Shown: positions 35,796-57,904, numbered from the stretch's first letter. The stretch is DNA of 64,000 nt from CBDFKJ01 sp965248805 (GCA_965248805.1 CBDFKJ010000009.1:1612001-1676000); one strand, 5' to 3'. The notes: generated by a model not told the origin, from the sequence alone. Numbers and translations are program-made.

Positions 35796-36596
35796 CTAGT
35801 CATGCTGCCACCCTCCGACAAGCGCGTAGAGCGCGACCGCTGCCGCGTTGGAAACGTTCAGACTTTCGGCGTCGTCGGCCATCGGAATGCGCACCAAGTG
35901 ATCGCAAGACTCGCGCGTGAGCCGCCTGAGCCCCTGGCCTTCGGCGCCCAGCACCAGCGCGCGGCGGCCGGTCGTCGGCGCCTCACCGAGCGCTATGTCG
36001 CCGGCCGGGTCGAGACCCAGACACCAGAACTGAGAGCGCTTCAACTGCTCGAGCGCCATGGCCAGATTGCCGACCCGGACCAGCGGCAGGCGCTCGAGGG
36101 CGCCGGCGGCGGCCTTGGCCAACACACCGGTCACCGTCGGCGCGCGCCGGTGTGCCATGATCAGGGCGGCCGCTCCGAAGGCGGCCGCGGAGCGCATGAT
36201 GGCGCCGACGTTGTGCGGGTCGGTGACCTGATCGAGAACCACGACGATCGTATCTTCGGCGGTGCGGGTGCACAGGGTGGCCAGGTCGAGTTCCGGGAGC
36301 GGATCGACCAGCACGGCGACGCCTTGGTGGACCGCTCCTTCGGGCAATAGGGCGGCCAACGCTTCGCGGCTGACGATCTCGGCCTGCCAGTTGCCGCTTC
36401 GCGCGAGTTCGGCGCTGACCGCGACGAGTCGATGGCACCGCCGGGTCGGGTTCGCCAGCGCCGCGCCGACGGTATGAATACCATACAACCATTGCGACGG
36501 TCGCGACTGATGCGAGGCGGCGCTGCGTCGGGCACTTGCGGTCGAGTGCGCGCGGCCGCCGCCGCGGGCGCGCTGTCGGGCCTTGCGAACAGTCAT
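35796..36596 (-). CDS. rlmB: 23S rRNA (guanosine-2'-O-)-methyltransferase RlmB
   Basis: A 266-residue SPOUT (SpoU) methyltransferase with a basic N-terminal extension (MTVRKARQRARGGGRAH). L30e-like substrate domain: WLYGIHTVGAALANPTRR. Motif 1 VTDPHNVGAIMRSAAAFGA, motif 2 LVLGAEGQGLRRLTRESCD, motif 3 IPMADDAESLNVSNAAAVAL (trefoil knot, SAM binding). Methylates G2251-equivalent in the 23S rRNA P-loop. ATG 36596 is chosen for its conserved downstream sequence. It is divergent from the tRNA-Tyr/tuf operon, the standard alphaproteobacterial arrangement. Confidence 0.92.
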   Translation of the reverse strand: MTVRKARQRARGGGRAHSTASARRSAASHQSRPSQWLYGIHTVGAALANPTRRCHRLVAVSAELARSGNWQAEIVSREALAALLPEGAVHQGVAVLVDPLPELDLATLCTRTAEDTIVVVLDQVTDPHNVGAIMRSAAAFGAAALIMAHRRAPTVTGVLAKAAAGALERLPLVRVGNLAMALEQLKRSQFWCLGLDPAGDIALGEAPTTGRRALVLGAEGQGLRRLTRESCDHLVRIPMADDAESLNVSNAAAVALYALVGGWQHD

Positions 36597-36688
36597 AGGG
36601 GCTCCTATAGTAAACGTTACATGCTGGGCGCAAGCCAGCGCAGGCGTACTCGCTCCGCCGCCTCGACGGGACGGTGCGATGCGCTGTT

Positions 36689-36716
36689 TTGACGTTGACA
36701 AGGGTCTGAGAATTCT
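36689..36716 (+). promoter_or_regulatory. Candidate promoter of the tRNA-Tyr/Gly-tuf transcript
   Basis: TTGACG (36689-36694), 16-bp spacer, AATTCT (36711-36716). An alternative -35 TTGACA at 36695 overlaps. Located 50-80 bp upstream of tRNA-Tyr, divergent from rlmB. Confidence 0.45.
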
Positions 36717-36768
36717 CATGGTTCGGCGGTCGCTGATGGCGGTTTGGCGCGCCGTGCATGGCGCCCGA

Positions 36769-36853
36769 GGAGGGGTGCCCGAGTGGCTAAAGGGGACGGA
36801 CTGTAAATCCGTTGGCATTGCCTACGTTGGTTCGAATCCAACCCCCTCCACCA
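36769..36853 (+). tRNA. tRNA-Tyr(GUA)
   Basis: 85-nt class II tRNA: acceptor GGAGGGG/CCCCTCC, anticodon loop CTGTAAA (GTA), long variable arm (TGGCATTGCCTA), T-loop GTTCGAATCC, encoded CCA. Confidence 0.97.
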
Positions 36854-36948
36854 CCACTCACTGGCACTCGCCGCGAACGCGACCCGGTGGTGTGACTGCA
36901 GTCTTTGGTCGTTCGGCGGGACCATGGATGGAGGGGGCGACGTGCTTT

Positions 36949-37022
<74 letters not shown>

Positions 37023-37115
37023 GCTTCGCGCATTCGCTGGCCGGGCGCCATGGGCGCCGCCGGCGGATGCGACTGAGACAACACTCGGCACACGCAAAGC
37101 AGAAGTCGGAACACG

Positions 37116-38306
<1,191 letters not shown>

Positions 38307-38379
38307 CACTACGCAACGGCAGCGCGGATAGCTAAAGGTTGCGCGTATAAAACCCGCGCAACTCTTTGGCTTGTAACAT

Positions 38380-38455
38380 AGGAGTGTAGCTCAATTGGTA
38401 GAGCACCGGTCTCCAAAACCGGGGGTTGGGGGTTCGAGCCCCTCCACTCCTGCCA
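38380..38455 (+). tRNA. tRNA-Trp(CCA)
   Basis: 76-nt tRNA: acceptor AGGAGTG/CACTCCT, D-arm AGCTCAATTGGTAGAGC, anticodon loop CTCCAAA (CCA), T-loop GTTCGAGCC, discriminator G and encoded CCA. Canonical position between tuf and secE. Confidence 0.97.
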
Positions 38456-38531
38456 TGTTCGGCGACCGGTCGTGGTGGCGTTTTGCGTTGGCCTCTTGTG
38501 GCTCGGCGCTGCGTCGGGTGGGTGACGTGTG

Positions 38532-38729
38532 ATGGCCAAAACCTCACCCGGTGAGTTCGTCCGCCAGGTGCGCCAGGAAGCCGGCAAGGTGACCTGGCCC
38601 AGCCGCAGGGAGACCGCAACGTCGACGGCGATGGTCATGGTGATGGTGGTCCTGGCCGCGGTGTTCTTCTTCGTCATCGATCAGGCGCTGGCAACGATCG
38701 TACAGTTTGTGCTCGGATTCGGAGCCTGA
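38532..38729 (+). CDS. secE: Protein translocase subunit SecE
   Basis: A 65-residue single-helix SecE. Amphipathic segment FVRQVRQEAGKVTWPSRRET, then the membrane helix VMVMVVLAAVFFFVIDQAL. Stabilises SecY in the Sec channel. The GTG at 38529 is directly in front of ATG 38532; I prefer the ATG. Followed by nusG after 11 bp, as in nearly all bacteria. Confidence 0.94.
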   Translation: MAKTSPGEFVRQVRQEAGKVTWPSRRETATSTAMVMVMVVLAAVFFFVIDQALATIVQFVLGFGA

Positions 38730-38740
38730 ACAGTCTGATC

Positions 38741-39265
38741 ATGCAGTGGTATGTCGTTCACGCCTATTCGGGTTTTGAGAACAAGGTCGCGCAATCCATA
38801 AAGGAGCAGGCCCTGGCGCAGGGCATGCAGGAGTTGTTCGAAGAAGTGTTGGTGCCGACCGAAGAGGTGGTTGAGATGCGCCGCGGCCGCAAAGTCAGCG
38901 CCGAGCGCAAGTTCTTCCCCGGTTATGTGCTGGTGCGCATGGAGCTGACCGACGACAGCTATCATCTGGTCAGCGGCACGCCCAAGGTGACCGGATTCCT
39001 CGGTGCGGGCAAGAAGCCCTTGCCCATTTCCGACACCGAGGCGCAGCGCATCCTGCACCAGGTGAAGGAAGGCGTGGAGCGGCCCAAGCCGTCGGTGGTG
39101 TTCGAGATCGGCGAGCAGGTGCGGGTCCTGGACGGCCCGTTTCAGTCTTTCAACGGCTATGTCGATGATGTCGACGAGGACCGCGCGCGGCTCAAGGTGT
39201 CGGTATCGATTTTCGGTCGGGCGACGCCGGTGGAGCTCGACTACGCGCAAGTGGAAAAGATGTAG
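38741..39265 (+). CDS. nusG: Transcription termination/antitermination factor NusG
   Basis: A 174-residue protein. NGN domain opening WYVVHAYSGFENKVAQSI and MRRGRKVSAERKFFPGYVLV, then a KOW domain around VRVLDGPFQSFNGYVDDVD. Binds RNA polymerase and couples transcription to translation and Rho. Downstream of secE and 25 bp before rplK, the normal order. Confidence 0.95.
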   Translation: MQWYVVHAYSGFENKVAQSIKEQALAQGMQELFEEVLVPTEEVVEMRRGRKVSAERKFFPGYVLVRMELTDDSYHLVSGTPKVTGFLGAGKKPLPISDTEAQRILHQVKEGVERPKPSVVFEIGEQVRVLDGPFQSFNGYVDDVDEDRARLKVSVSIFGRATPVELDYAQVEKM

Positions 39266-39290
39266 GACGCGCGACGCGCGCGATTGGCAG

Positions 39291-39719
39291 ATGGCGAAGA
39301 AAGTCACAGGTTTTATCAAGCTGCAGATCCCGGCCGGGCAGGCTAATCCGTCGCCGCCGGTGGGTCCGGCGTTGGGCCAGGCGGGACTCAACATCATGGA
39401 GTTCTGTAAGAATTTTAACGCATCGACGCAGAATCTAGAGCAGGGGATGCCGATCCCGGTCGTCATCACCGCCTATCACGACCGCACATTTGCATACGTG
39501 ACCAAGACGCCGCCGGCGAGCTTCTTCCTGAAGAAGGCGGCCGGCTTGGACAAGGGATCACAGACGCCGGGCCGCGCCCCGGCGGGACAGGTAACGTTGG
39601 CGCAATGCCGTGAGATCGCAGAGCAGAAAATGGTCGATCTGAACGCGGTCGATCTGGACGCTGCGGCGACAATGATCGCCGGCTCTGCCCGCTCCATGGG
39701 CATACAAGTGGTGGACTAG
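39291..39719 (+). CDS. rplK: 50S ribosomal protein L11
   Basis: 142 residues, normal length. N-domain IKLQIPAGQANPSPPVGPAL with QAGLNIMEFCKNFNA; C-domain GSARSMGIQV. Part of the GTPase-associated centre with L10/L12. First of rplKAJL, 4 bp before rplA. Confidence 0.96.
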   Translation: MAKKVTGFIKLQIPAGQANPSPPVGPALGQAGLNIMEFCKNFNASTQNLEQGMPIPVVITAYHDRTFAYVTKTPPASFFLKKAAGLDKGSQTPGRAPAGQVTLAQCREIAEQKMVDLNAVDLDAAATMIAGSARSMGIQVVD

Positions 39720-39723
39720 AACA

Positions 39724-40437
39724 ATGGCCAAGGCTAGCAAACGCCTGCGCGCGGCACGTGCCGAAACCGACGCCGTCGAACAGCTCAGCGTCGAGGACGC
39801 GATCTCGCGCGTGAAGAAGGCCTCGACCGCGAAGTTCGACGAGACGGTCGAAATAGCCATGAACCTGGGTGTCGATCCGCGCCATGCCGACCAGAACGTG
39901 CGCGGCGTCGTCGAGATGCCGAACGGCACGGGCAAGTCCGTGCGCGTTGCGGTCTTCGCCCGGGGCGACAAAGCGGACGAAGCGAAGGCGGCGGGCGCCG
40001 ATCTGGTGGGGGCGGAGGATTTGGCCGAACAGATCCAGGGCGGCCGTATCGAATTCGACCGTGCCATCGCGGCACCAGACCTGATGCCGGTGGTTGGGCG
40101 ATTGGGCAAAATCTTGGGCCCGCGCGGCTTGATGCCCAATCCCAAGCTCGGCACCGTCACCGCCGACGTGGCTCAGGCGGTCAAGGCTGCCAAGGCGGGT
40201 CAGGTCCAGTTCCGGGCCGAAAAGCAGGGCATCGTGCACGCCGGCGTCGGCAAGGCGAGCTTCGAGGAGAAAGCGCTGGTCGAGAATACGAAAGCGTTTC
40301 TCGATGCGGTCATCCGCGCCAAACCGACCGGGGCGAAGGGCGCCTACGTCAAGCGCGTAGCCTTGAGTTCTACCATGGGTCCGGGCGTGAGCCTCGACGT
40401 CGCCGCCCTGACCGCGGCGCGCGCGGCCGAGAAATAG
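39724..40437 (+). CDS. rplA: 50S ribosomal protein L1
   Basis: 237 residues. Conserved FDETVEIAMNLGVDPRHADQ, VAVFARGDKADEA, GRLGKILGPRGLMPNPKLGT and SSTMGPGVSLD. L1-stalk protein and, in many bacteria, the autogenous translational repressor of rplKA. Coupled to rplK by a 4-bp gap. Confidence 0.96.
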   Translation: MAKASKRLRAARAETDAVEQLSVEDAISRVKKASTAKFDETVEIAMNLGVDPRHADQNVRGVVEMPNGTGKSVRVAVFARGDKADEAKAAGADLVGAEDLAEQIQGGRIEFDRAIAAPDLMPVVGRLGKILGPRGLMPNPKLGTVTADVAQAVKAAKAGQVQFRAEKQGIVHAGVGKASFEEKALVENTKAFLDAVIRAKPTGAKGAYVKRVALSSTMGPGVSLDVAALTAARAAEK

Positions 40438-40468
40438 TCCGGCCTCGCGGTTTAGGTGGAGTTGTAAG

Positions 40469-40987
40469 ATGTTACGGGCAAAAAAGCAGGACTTGGTGGC
40501 GGCGCTGCATGAGACGTTCAACGACGCCACATTGGTTGTGGTAACCCAGCAAAGCGGGCTGACCGTCGCCGAGGCCGACCAGTTGCGCGGGCAGATGCGC
40601 GAGGCCGGCGCCCGCTACCGCGTGACCAAGAACCGGCTGGCACGCCGGGCGCTGACGGGGACGCCGAACGAGCCCATTGCCGAGCTGTTTCAGGGCCCAA
40701 CGGCGATCGCGTGGTCGCAGGATCCGCTCGCCGCTGCCAAGGTTTCGGTCGATTTTGCCAAGAAAAACAACAAGTTGGTCATTATCGGCGGTGCGCTGCA
40801 GGGGCGCTCGCTCGATGAGGCCGAAGTCCGCGCGTTGGCGGCGCTGCCGTCGCTGGACGGGCTTCGCGCTAGGATTCTCGGACTTATCAATGCGCCGGCG
40901 ACCAAGTTGGTCTCCGTTTTGCAGGCCCCGCCTGCGCAACTTGCCCGCGTGCTGCGCGCCCGCGCGGACAAGGAAGGGGCCGCATAA
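40469..40987 (+). CDS. rplJ: 50S ribosomal protein L10
   Basis: 172 residues. LVVVTQQSGLTVAEADQLR, AGARYRVTKNRLARRALTGT, and a C-terminal helix for docking L7/L12 dimers. A GGTGGAG site precedes ATG. No long L10 leader as in E. coli: the rplA-rplJ gap is only 31 bp. Confidence 0.95.
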   Translation: MLRAKKQDLVAALHETFNDATLVVVTQQSGLTVAEADQLRGQMREAGARYRVTKNRLARRALTGTPNEPIAELFQGPTAIAWSQDPLAAAKVSVDFAKKNNKLVIIGGALQGRSLDEAEVRALAALPSLDGLRARILGLINAPATKLVSVLQAPPAQLARVLRARADKEGAA

Positions 40988-41046
40988 TTTTGGCATGGCT
41001 CTTGCCCTAAGGCGCCGCGCAACCCAATTGCGTCAGGAGTACGTAG

Positions 41047-41424
41047 ATGGCTGAATTGGAACAACTGGTCGAAAACCTGAGCTCGCTCACCGTGCTGGAA
41101 GCCGCGGAACTGAGCAAAATGCTCGAGGAAAAGTGGGGTGTCAGCGCCGCGGCACCCGTGGCCATCGCGGCCGGCGGGATGGTCGCAGCGGAGGCCGCCG
41201 AGGCCGAGGAGCAGACTGAGTTCGACGTCATACTGACCGGATACGGCGAGAAAAAAATCAATGTTATCAAAGAGGTCCGAGCCATAACTTCACTTGGACT
41301 TAAAGAGGCCAAGGATTTGGTGGAAGGTGTGCCGAAGCCTGTTAAAGAGGCCGTCACCAAGGATGAGGCCGCAGGGATCAAAAAACAGCTTGAAGAGGCC
41401 GGTGCGACCGTTGAGGTCAAGTAG
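41047..41424 (+). CDS. rplL: 50S ribosomal protein L7/L12
   Basis: 125 residues. N-terminal dimerisation region ELEQLVENLSSLTVLEAAEL, Ala-rich hinge, C-domain EFDVILTGYGEKKINVIKEV and LVEGVPKPVKEAV. Multi-copy stalk protein recruiting translational GTPases. TCAGGAG site upstream of ATG. Followed by a strong hairpin before rpoB. Confidence 0.96.
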   Translation: MAELEQLVENLSSLTVLEAAELSKMLEEKWGVSAAAPVAIAAGGMVAAEAAEAEEQTEFDVILTGYGEKKINVIKEVRAITSLGLKEAKDLVEGVPKPVKEAVTKDEAAGIKKQLEEAGATVEVK

Positions 41425-41454
41425 AACTGGTCATTGCTGAACCGCATCGCGGAG

Positions 41455-41482
41455 CACCCCGCACGTCGCTACGTGCGGGGTG
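41455..41482 (+). promoter_or_regulatory. rplL-rpoB intergenic hairpin (attenuator candidate)
   Basis: CACCCCGCACGT, loop CGCT, ACGTGCGGGGTG: a perfect 12-bp stem without a U-tract, in the 215-bp gap between rplL and rpoB. It matches the position of the known partial terminator/RNA-processing site that lowers rpoBC expression relative to rplL. The remaining gap shows no gene. Confidence 0.7.
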
Positions 41483-41639
41483 GGCTGGTTCGCGCGCGTT
41501 CGTATGAGCGCGCGCGCGTTGCGGCCGCGCCGGCGCCACCGAGCGCGCTGGGCGTTGCCGCTTGGTCCGTGCCCGGCCGACGCAGTTCCGAGACTGGAAG
41601 GCCGTCAGTTCATGTCAACACGATGAGGGCATAGTCGCC

Positions 41640-45809
<4,170 letters not shown>

Positions 45810-45880
45810 CGACACGATGCCGTGGCGCGGCGCGCTCTGCGGGCTGCGCCGTCGCTCTTTTTGACGAGGAGCAAGATCGC

Positions 45881-50122
<4,242 letters not shown>

Positions 50123-50143
50123 CCGTTGCTCATATCTGGACGG

Positions 50144-50174
50144 AGCCGCCGTGGCGCTGCCACGGCGGCTTTTC
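50144..50174 (+). terminator. Rho-independent terminator after rpoC
   Basis: AGCCGCCGTGGC, loop GCT, GCCACGGCGGCT followed by TTTTC. Perfect 12-bp stem. It separates rpoBC from the str operon, so the ggt-like insertion lies after a natural transcript end. Confidence 0.88.
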
Positions 50175-50244
50175 TATGCGCTGCCCTGCGGCTAGCATGA
50201 CGCCGGTTGAACGGCGCCGGTCGAGCCGTAGGGAGATACGCAAC

Positions 50245-51939
50245 ATGGGAATTCGGTCTCTGCTCCACCTGTCACCATGGACGTGGATCGTGCGCGGGTG
50301 GGTTCTGGCGATGCTGGTCGCCAGTCCGGCACATGCTGCCGAGCCGGCGACCGCAAAGTCCTACATGGTGGCCGCCGCCAATCCCCTGGCCGTCGAAGCG
50401 GGCTATCAGATACTGCGCGAAGGCGGCTCGGCCATCGACGCCATGATTGCGACCCAGCTGGTGCTCAATTTGGTCGAACCGCAGAGTTCGGGCATCGGCG
50501 GCGGGGCATTCCTGATCCATTACAATGCCGGCGGCCGCGAACTCATCGCCTATGACGGCCGCGAAACCGCACCGTTGGCGGCGGGGCACGACCTGTTCCT
50601 CGATGCCCAGGGCGAGCCGATGAAATTTTTCGACGCCGTCGTCGGCGGCCGGTTGGTTGGCGTGCCCGGCACGCTGAGGCTCCTGTACCGCACCCACGTC
50701 AACCACGGGCGCTTGCCTTGGGCGCTTTACTGTGTCGCCACGGCTGGCGGGCATGTTGAGCGGCAGGACCGCCGAGCGCTTGCAAACCTATGCCGCGGCG
50801 CGGGCCTACCTCTTCCCCGACGGGGCACCCTTGCAAGCCGGCCAAACCAAGCGAAATCCGGAGTTTGCAGACACGCTGCGCCTCATCTCGGAGCAGGGTC
50901 CGGATGTGTTCTACCGTGGTGAGATCGCGCGCGATATCGTAAGCGCCGTTCGCGGCGCCGAGGGCAATCCGGGGCGGCTCAGCCTGACGGACTCGCCGGT
51001 TACCTGGTGATCGCGCGCGAGCCGGTCTGCCACGGCTACCGGCGGCACACCGTGTGCGGCATGGGGCCGCCGAGCTCAGGTGCGCTGACGGTCGGCCAGA
51101 TCCTGGGCCTGCTGGAGCACTTCGACCTGCCATCGATGGGACCCGGCTCCGCCGATGCCTGGCATCTGTTCGCCGAGGCGTCCAAGCTCGCCTATGCCGA
51201 TCGGGCGCTTTACATGGCCGATGCCGACTATGTGCGCATGCCGCTGCGCGGTTTGCTCGACCCGGCTTACCTGACGGCGCGGGCCCAGCAAATCAGCATC
51301 GATGCGGCGGTGGAAACGCCGGCGCCGGCCGGTAATCCGCCGTGGCGAGAGGCGGCGCTCTACGCGGCCGATCAATCCCAGGAGCGGCCGGGCACCAGTC
51401 ATATCTCCATAATCGATGGCGACGGCGATGCCGTTTCCATGACCACCACCGTCGAAGGCGCGTTCGGCTCACAGCTCATGGTTCGCGGGTTCATGCTCAA
51501 CAACGAGCTGACGGACTTCTCCTTCCGCGCCGAACGCGACGGCCGGCCGATCGCCAATCGCGTCGAGCCGGGCAAACGGCCGCGCAGCTCGATGGCGCCG
51601 ACAGTGGTTTTGGACGATCGGGGCGACGTCAGACTGGTTGTCGGCTCTCCCGGCGGCAGCCGCATCACTGCCTACGTGGCGCAAACGCTGATCGCCGTCC
51701 TGGATTGGGGCATGGATGTGCAGGCGGCGATCGAGCTGCCGCATGTCGTCAATCGCAACGGTGGCACCGATTTGGAGGAAGGTAAGTCAGCGGCCGGCTT
51801 TCAGGCGGCGCTCGAGGCGCGCGGCCACGCCGTCAACGTGCGCAATCTCAACAGTGGCTTGCATGGCATCGCGGTGATTGCGAACGGGCTCGAAGGCGGG
51901 GCCGATCCTCGGCGCGAAGGCGTCGCGCGCGGCGACTAT
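50245..51939 (+). pseudogene. ggt: Gamma-glutamyltransferase, two frameshifts, 3' end hit by IS
   Basis: The start ATG 50245 has GGGAGA upstream and a signal peptide (WVLAMLVASPAHAAEPATA). Frame 1 covers AAANPLAVEAGYQILREGGS to HGRLPWA (~50720). Frame 2 covers RLAGMLSGRTAERLQTY to PGRLSLTD (~50985), with ~15 residues lost at the first break. Frame 3 covers AGYLVIAREPVC to GGADPRREGVARGD. The second break is one missing base in GAC(C)TCGCC. The catalytic Thr of TSHISIIDGDGDAVSMT is present. IS copy 3 inserts at the last few codons. As read, no active periplasmic glutathione hydrolase is made. Confidence 0.85.
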
Positions 51940-53393
51940 CAGCCCGGTGATGAAGTCGCGCTTTGATCAATCGGTTTCGGGGGCGACGATGATGATGATA
52001 ACGAGCATGGCTGGTTTGCCTTCGATGTTCGCCACGATGGCGATCGCCAGGGCAGCATCGAACTGAATAACGAACAAAAGGGTGCTCTTTGCACTCGCAG
52101 CCTCCCTCGGCGTGCCTGATCCGAACAGCGCGCGCATCAGAATGCCGAGATTGAACCCGGCGACATGGATCAGGTAGCGTTTGTGGACGTTCTCGCGCGC
52201 CCGCAGCAACGCGCGGCGCATGCCGCCACGGTCGAGGACATGGGCGAAGCTGCGCTCGACCATCTCACCGCGCCTGCGCATGGCGTTCCGCGCGACGCCG
52301 GACTTCAATCGCGCCCGGTTGGCGTAGACAGCCTGACGTGCCGCCTGGTCGCCATGCCAGCGCAGATAGCCGTTGGCGGGCTCCGGCTCGGAGATCCGCG
52401 TTTTCCAGACGCCGCCGTCGAGGTCTTTCAGCCCCTCGCGTGAATGATAGCCCTTGTCGCCAACGAGACTGCAGGGCTCTGCCCGTGTTGGAGCCAGGCC
52501 GACCTCGGCGAGGTTGCGCGCGGCCGCCTCCAGCGTCCCAGGCAAAGTCGTCGTGTCGCCTTCATCGGCTGGATAGATCGGTGCCGCAACGATGACGCCG
52601 GTGTCGAGATCGACCGCGTGCTCGGGCTTGTAGGCCAGATGCGTGGTGCCGTCCTTCATCCGCGCGATCTTCGCATCAGGATCGGTCGGGCTCGTCCAAT
52701 CCTTGTTCGAAAGCTTCTTGCCCTTCCGCCGGCGATCGAGCCGGACGAGGTCGTCGATCGTCGGCGTTTCGACGCCACTCTCCTTCGCCATTTGCGTCAG
52801 CATCTCGCGATAGGTCTCGCCGCTATCGCGCCGCACGATGGCTCGCAGGGCGGCGTTGGCTTCCATCGTCGAGCCGTCGACGCCGATCCGCTCGCCCTTC
52901 ACCAGACCGCGCGCGGCGACGAGAGCCAGAACCCAGTCGAAAACCTTTTCATGGACCTCGTGCGGCAGCCGGCCGCGCGTCTTCGACAACCAGGAATGAT
53001 CGGGAACCTTGTCCCGGTTCGCCAACCGCAGAAACGCGCGAAGCGACAGCGAATCCGAACAGCGCCAAGCGATGCCGCGCTCGCTGCCGATGCCCTCGAA
53101 ATAGCCGATCATGTGCATCCGGAAATAACGCCCCGGCGGCAGCGAAGGAGCCCCCATCCGAGGTGCGTAGTATGGCTTGCACGTCGCCTCCACGAAGCCG
53201 TCAAAGCCAGACTCGGTCAGCAACTCATGCAGCCGGTCGGAAAACGCGTGTCCAGGCGAACGCGGCATCTCCGCCCATGTCACCACGAGGTCACCCTGAA
53301 CCTCGCTCTGTCGTCTCAATGCCATCGCACGACGCCCGTCTAAATCTCTATGTTCAGACAGAATCAGACACGCCGGACTTCGTCAACGGGCTG
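51940..53393 (-). mobile_element. IS1182-like element, copy 3 (1454 bp)
   Basis: Ends and length identical to copies 1 and 2. Left flank CTAT, right flank TTAT (3 of 4 match). Inserted between the ggt C-terminus and the rpsL promoter region. Same orientation as copy 2, so the two are direct repeats 21 kb apart. Confidence 0.92.
51967..53325 (-). CDS. IS1182-like transposase (intact)
   Basis: 452 residues, same protein as at 29558-30916 with all catalytic motifs (VDGSTMEANAA, VGDKGYHSREG, MVERSFAHV). A few nucleotide differences from copy 2, for example in the codons near 52579-52610. Probably active. Confidence 0.9.
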   Translation of the reverse strand: MALRRQSEVQGDLVVTWAEMPRSPGHAFSDRLHELLTESGFDGFVEATCKPYYAPRMGAPSLPPGRYFRMHMIGYFEGIGSERGIAWRCSDSLSLRAFLRLANRDKVPDHSWLSKTRGRLPHEVHEKVFDWVLALVAARGLVKGERIGVDGSTMEANAALRAIVRRDSGETYREMLTQMAKESGVETPTIDDLVRLDRRRKGKKLSNKDWTSPTDPDAKIARMKDGTTHLAYKPEHAVDLDTGVIVAAPIYPADEGDTTTLPGTLEAAARNLAEVGLAPTRAEPCSLVGDKGYHSREGLKDLDGGVWKTRISEPEPANGYLRWHGDQAARQAVYANRARLKSGVARNAMRRRGEMVERSFAHVLDRGGMRRALLRARENVHKRYLIHVAGFNLGILMRALFGSGTPREAASAKSTLLFVIQFDAALAIAIVANIEGKPAMLVIIIIVAPETD

Positions 53394-53484
53394 TTATCGA
53401 GGGTCGCGCGGCGGCAGCCGCCATCGATGCGGCACGGCGTTGCAATGGGGCGGGCCAAGTGCCCGAAATTCCTCGCTTTCGCAG

Positions 53485-53513
53485 TTGACGCCCGCAACCG
53501 CCGTCAGTACTAT
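53485..53513 (+). promoter_or_regulatory. Promoter of the rpsL (str) operon
   Basis: TTGACG, 17-bp spacer, TACTAT: a near-consensus sigma-70 promoter ~185 bp before the rpsL ATG and 92 bp from the end of IS copy 3. The IS has not destroyed it. The rest of 53394-53697 contains no gene. Confidence 0.7.
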
Positions 53514-53618
53514 CCGCGCGCCGTGGTCGGGGCTGGCAGTAGGTCGTGACGGCCTAGACGCTGAACTGCCCGGCTAAGAGAATAAGGTCACTCGACGCCT
53601 TCCGGGCCGACTTGTGCA

Positions 53619-53637
53619 GGGCTCCGTTTCGGAGCCC
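53619..53637 (+). promoter_or_regulatory. Hairpin in the rpsL leader
   Basis: GGGCTCCG, loop TTT, CGGAGCCC in the 5' UTR, 61 bp before ATG. Without a U-run, so a leader structure or regulator target rather than a terminator. Confidence 0.5.
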
Positions 53638-53697
53638 AGGTCGGCTCGTCGACGGCGATTATCCGTTATGGCCGGGAATTTACGCGAGGGGGTTTGG

Positions 53698-54069
53698 ATG
53701 CCGACCGTAAACCAGCTGATCCGCAAGCCGCGCCGGGCGCCGGTCAAGCGCAACAAGGTGCCGGCACTGATGGCGTGCCCGCAGCGCCGCGGCGTGTGCA
53801 CACGGGTCTATACGACGACGCCGAAGAAGCCGAATTCGGCGCTGCGCAAGGTCGCCCGTGTGCGGCTGACGAACGGTTTCGAGGTGACGAGCTACATTCC
53901 CGGTGAGGGCCACAATCTGCAGGAGCATTCGGTGGTCATGATCCGCGGCGGGCGCGTCAAAGATTTGCCCGGCGTCCGCTATCACATCATTCGCGGCACG
54001 CTCGATACCCAGGGTGTCTCCACCCGCCGCCAACGCCGCTCGAAGTACGGCGCCAAGCGGCCGCGCTAG
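53698..54069 (+). CDS. rpsL: 30S ribosomal protein S12
   Basis: 123 residues. MPTVNQLIRKPRRAPVKRNK, then YTTTPKKPNSALRKVARVRL and LPGVRYHIIRG. The Lys of TPKKPNS and the second Lys region match streptomycin-sensitive S12. ATG 53698 follows GAGGGGG. First gene of the str operon. Confidence 0.97.
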   Translation: MPTVNQLIRKPRRAPVKRNKVPALMACPQRRGVCTRVYTTTPKKPNSALRKVARVRLTNGFEVTSYIPGEGHNLQEHSVVMIRGGRVKDLPGVRYHIIRGTLDTQGVSTRRQRRSKYGAKRPR

Positions 54070-54081
54070 GGACGACCGCCG

Positions 54082-54552
54082 ATGTCACGACGCCACCGCG
54101 CTGAAAAACGCGAGATCCTTCCGGATCCGAAATTCGGTGATGAAATCGTCGCCAAGTTCACGAATAGCCTAATGCTAGACGGCAAGAAATCGGTGGCGGA
54201 GTTGATCCTGTACGGTGCCTTCGACGATATCGGCCAGCGCACCCGGCAGGATCCGTTGAAGGTGTTTCACGAGGCACTCGACAATATCCGGCCGCATGTC
54301 GAGGTGCGCTCGCGCCGGGTCGGCGGTGCCACCTATCAAGTGCCGGTCGAGGTTCGCGCCAATCGTTCGCAGGCCCTGGCCATACGCTGGCTGATCGGCT
54401 GCGCTCGCGCGCGTTCGGAGAACACCATGGTTGACCGCTTGGCGCGCGAGCTGATGGACGCGCAGCAGGGCCGTGGCGCCGCGGTGAAGAAGCGCGAAGA
54501 CGTTCACCGCATGGCCGAGGCCAACAAGGCCTTTTCCCACTACCGCTGGTAG
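54082..54552 (+). CDS. rpsG: 30S ribosomal protein S7
   Basis: 156 residues. SRRHRAEKREILPDPKFGDE, VEVRSRRVGGATYQVPVEVR and KREDVHRMAEANKAFSHYRW are conserved S7 blocks. Nucleates the 30S head. 12 bp after rpsL, 22 bp before fusA. Confidence 0.97.
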   Translation: MSRRHRAEKREILPDPKFGDEIVAKFTNSLMLDGKKSVAELILYGAFDDIGQRTRQDPLKVFHEALDNIRPHVEVRSRRVGGATYQVPVEVRANRSQALAIRWLIGCARARSENTMVDRLARELMDAQQGRGAAVKKREDVHRMAEANKAFSHYRW

Positions 54553-54574
54553 TCCCTTAACATCGTTGGCCGCC

Positions 54575-56653
<2,079 letters not shown>

Positions 56654-56713
56654 AAGCCGGCACGATCGCGACCTTGAGACCGCGGGGAGCCGGGGGTCGA
56701 CGGAGAGAACACG

Positions 56714-57904
<1,191 letters not shown>

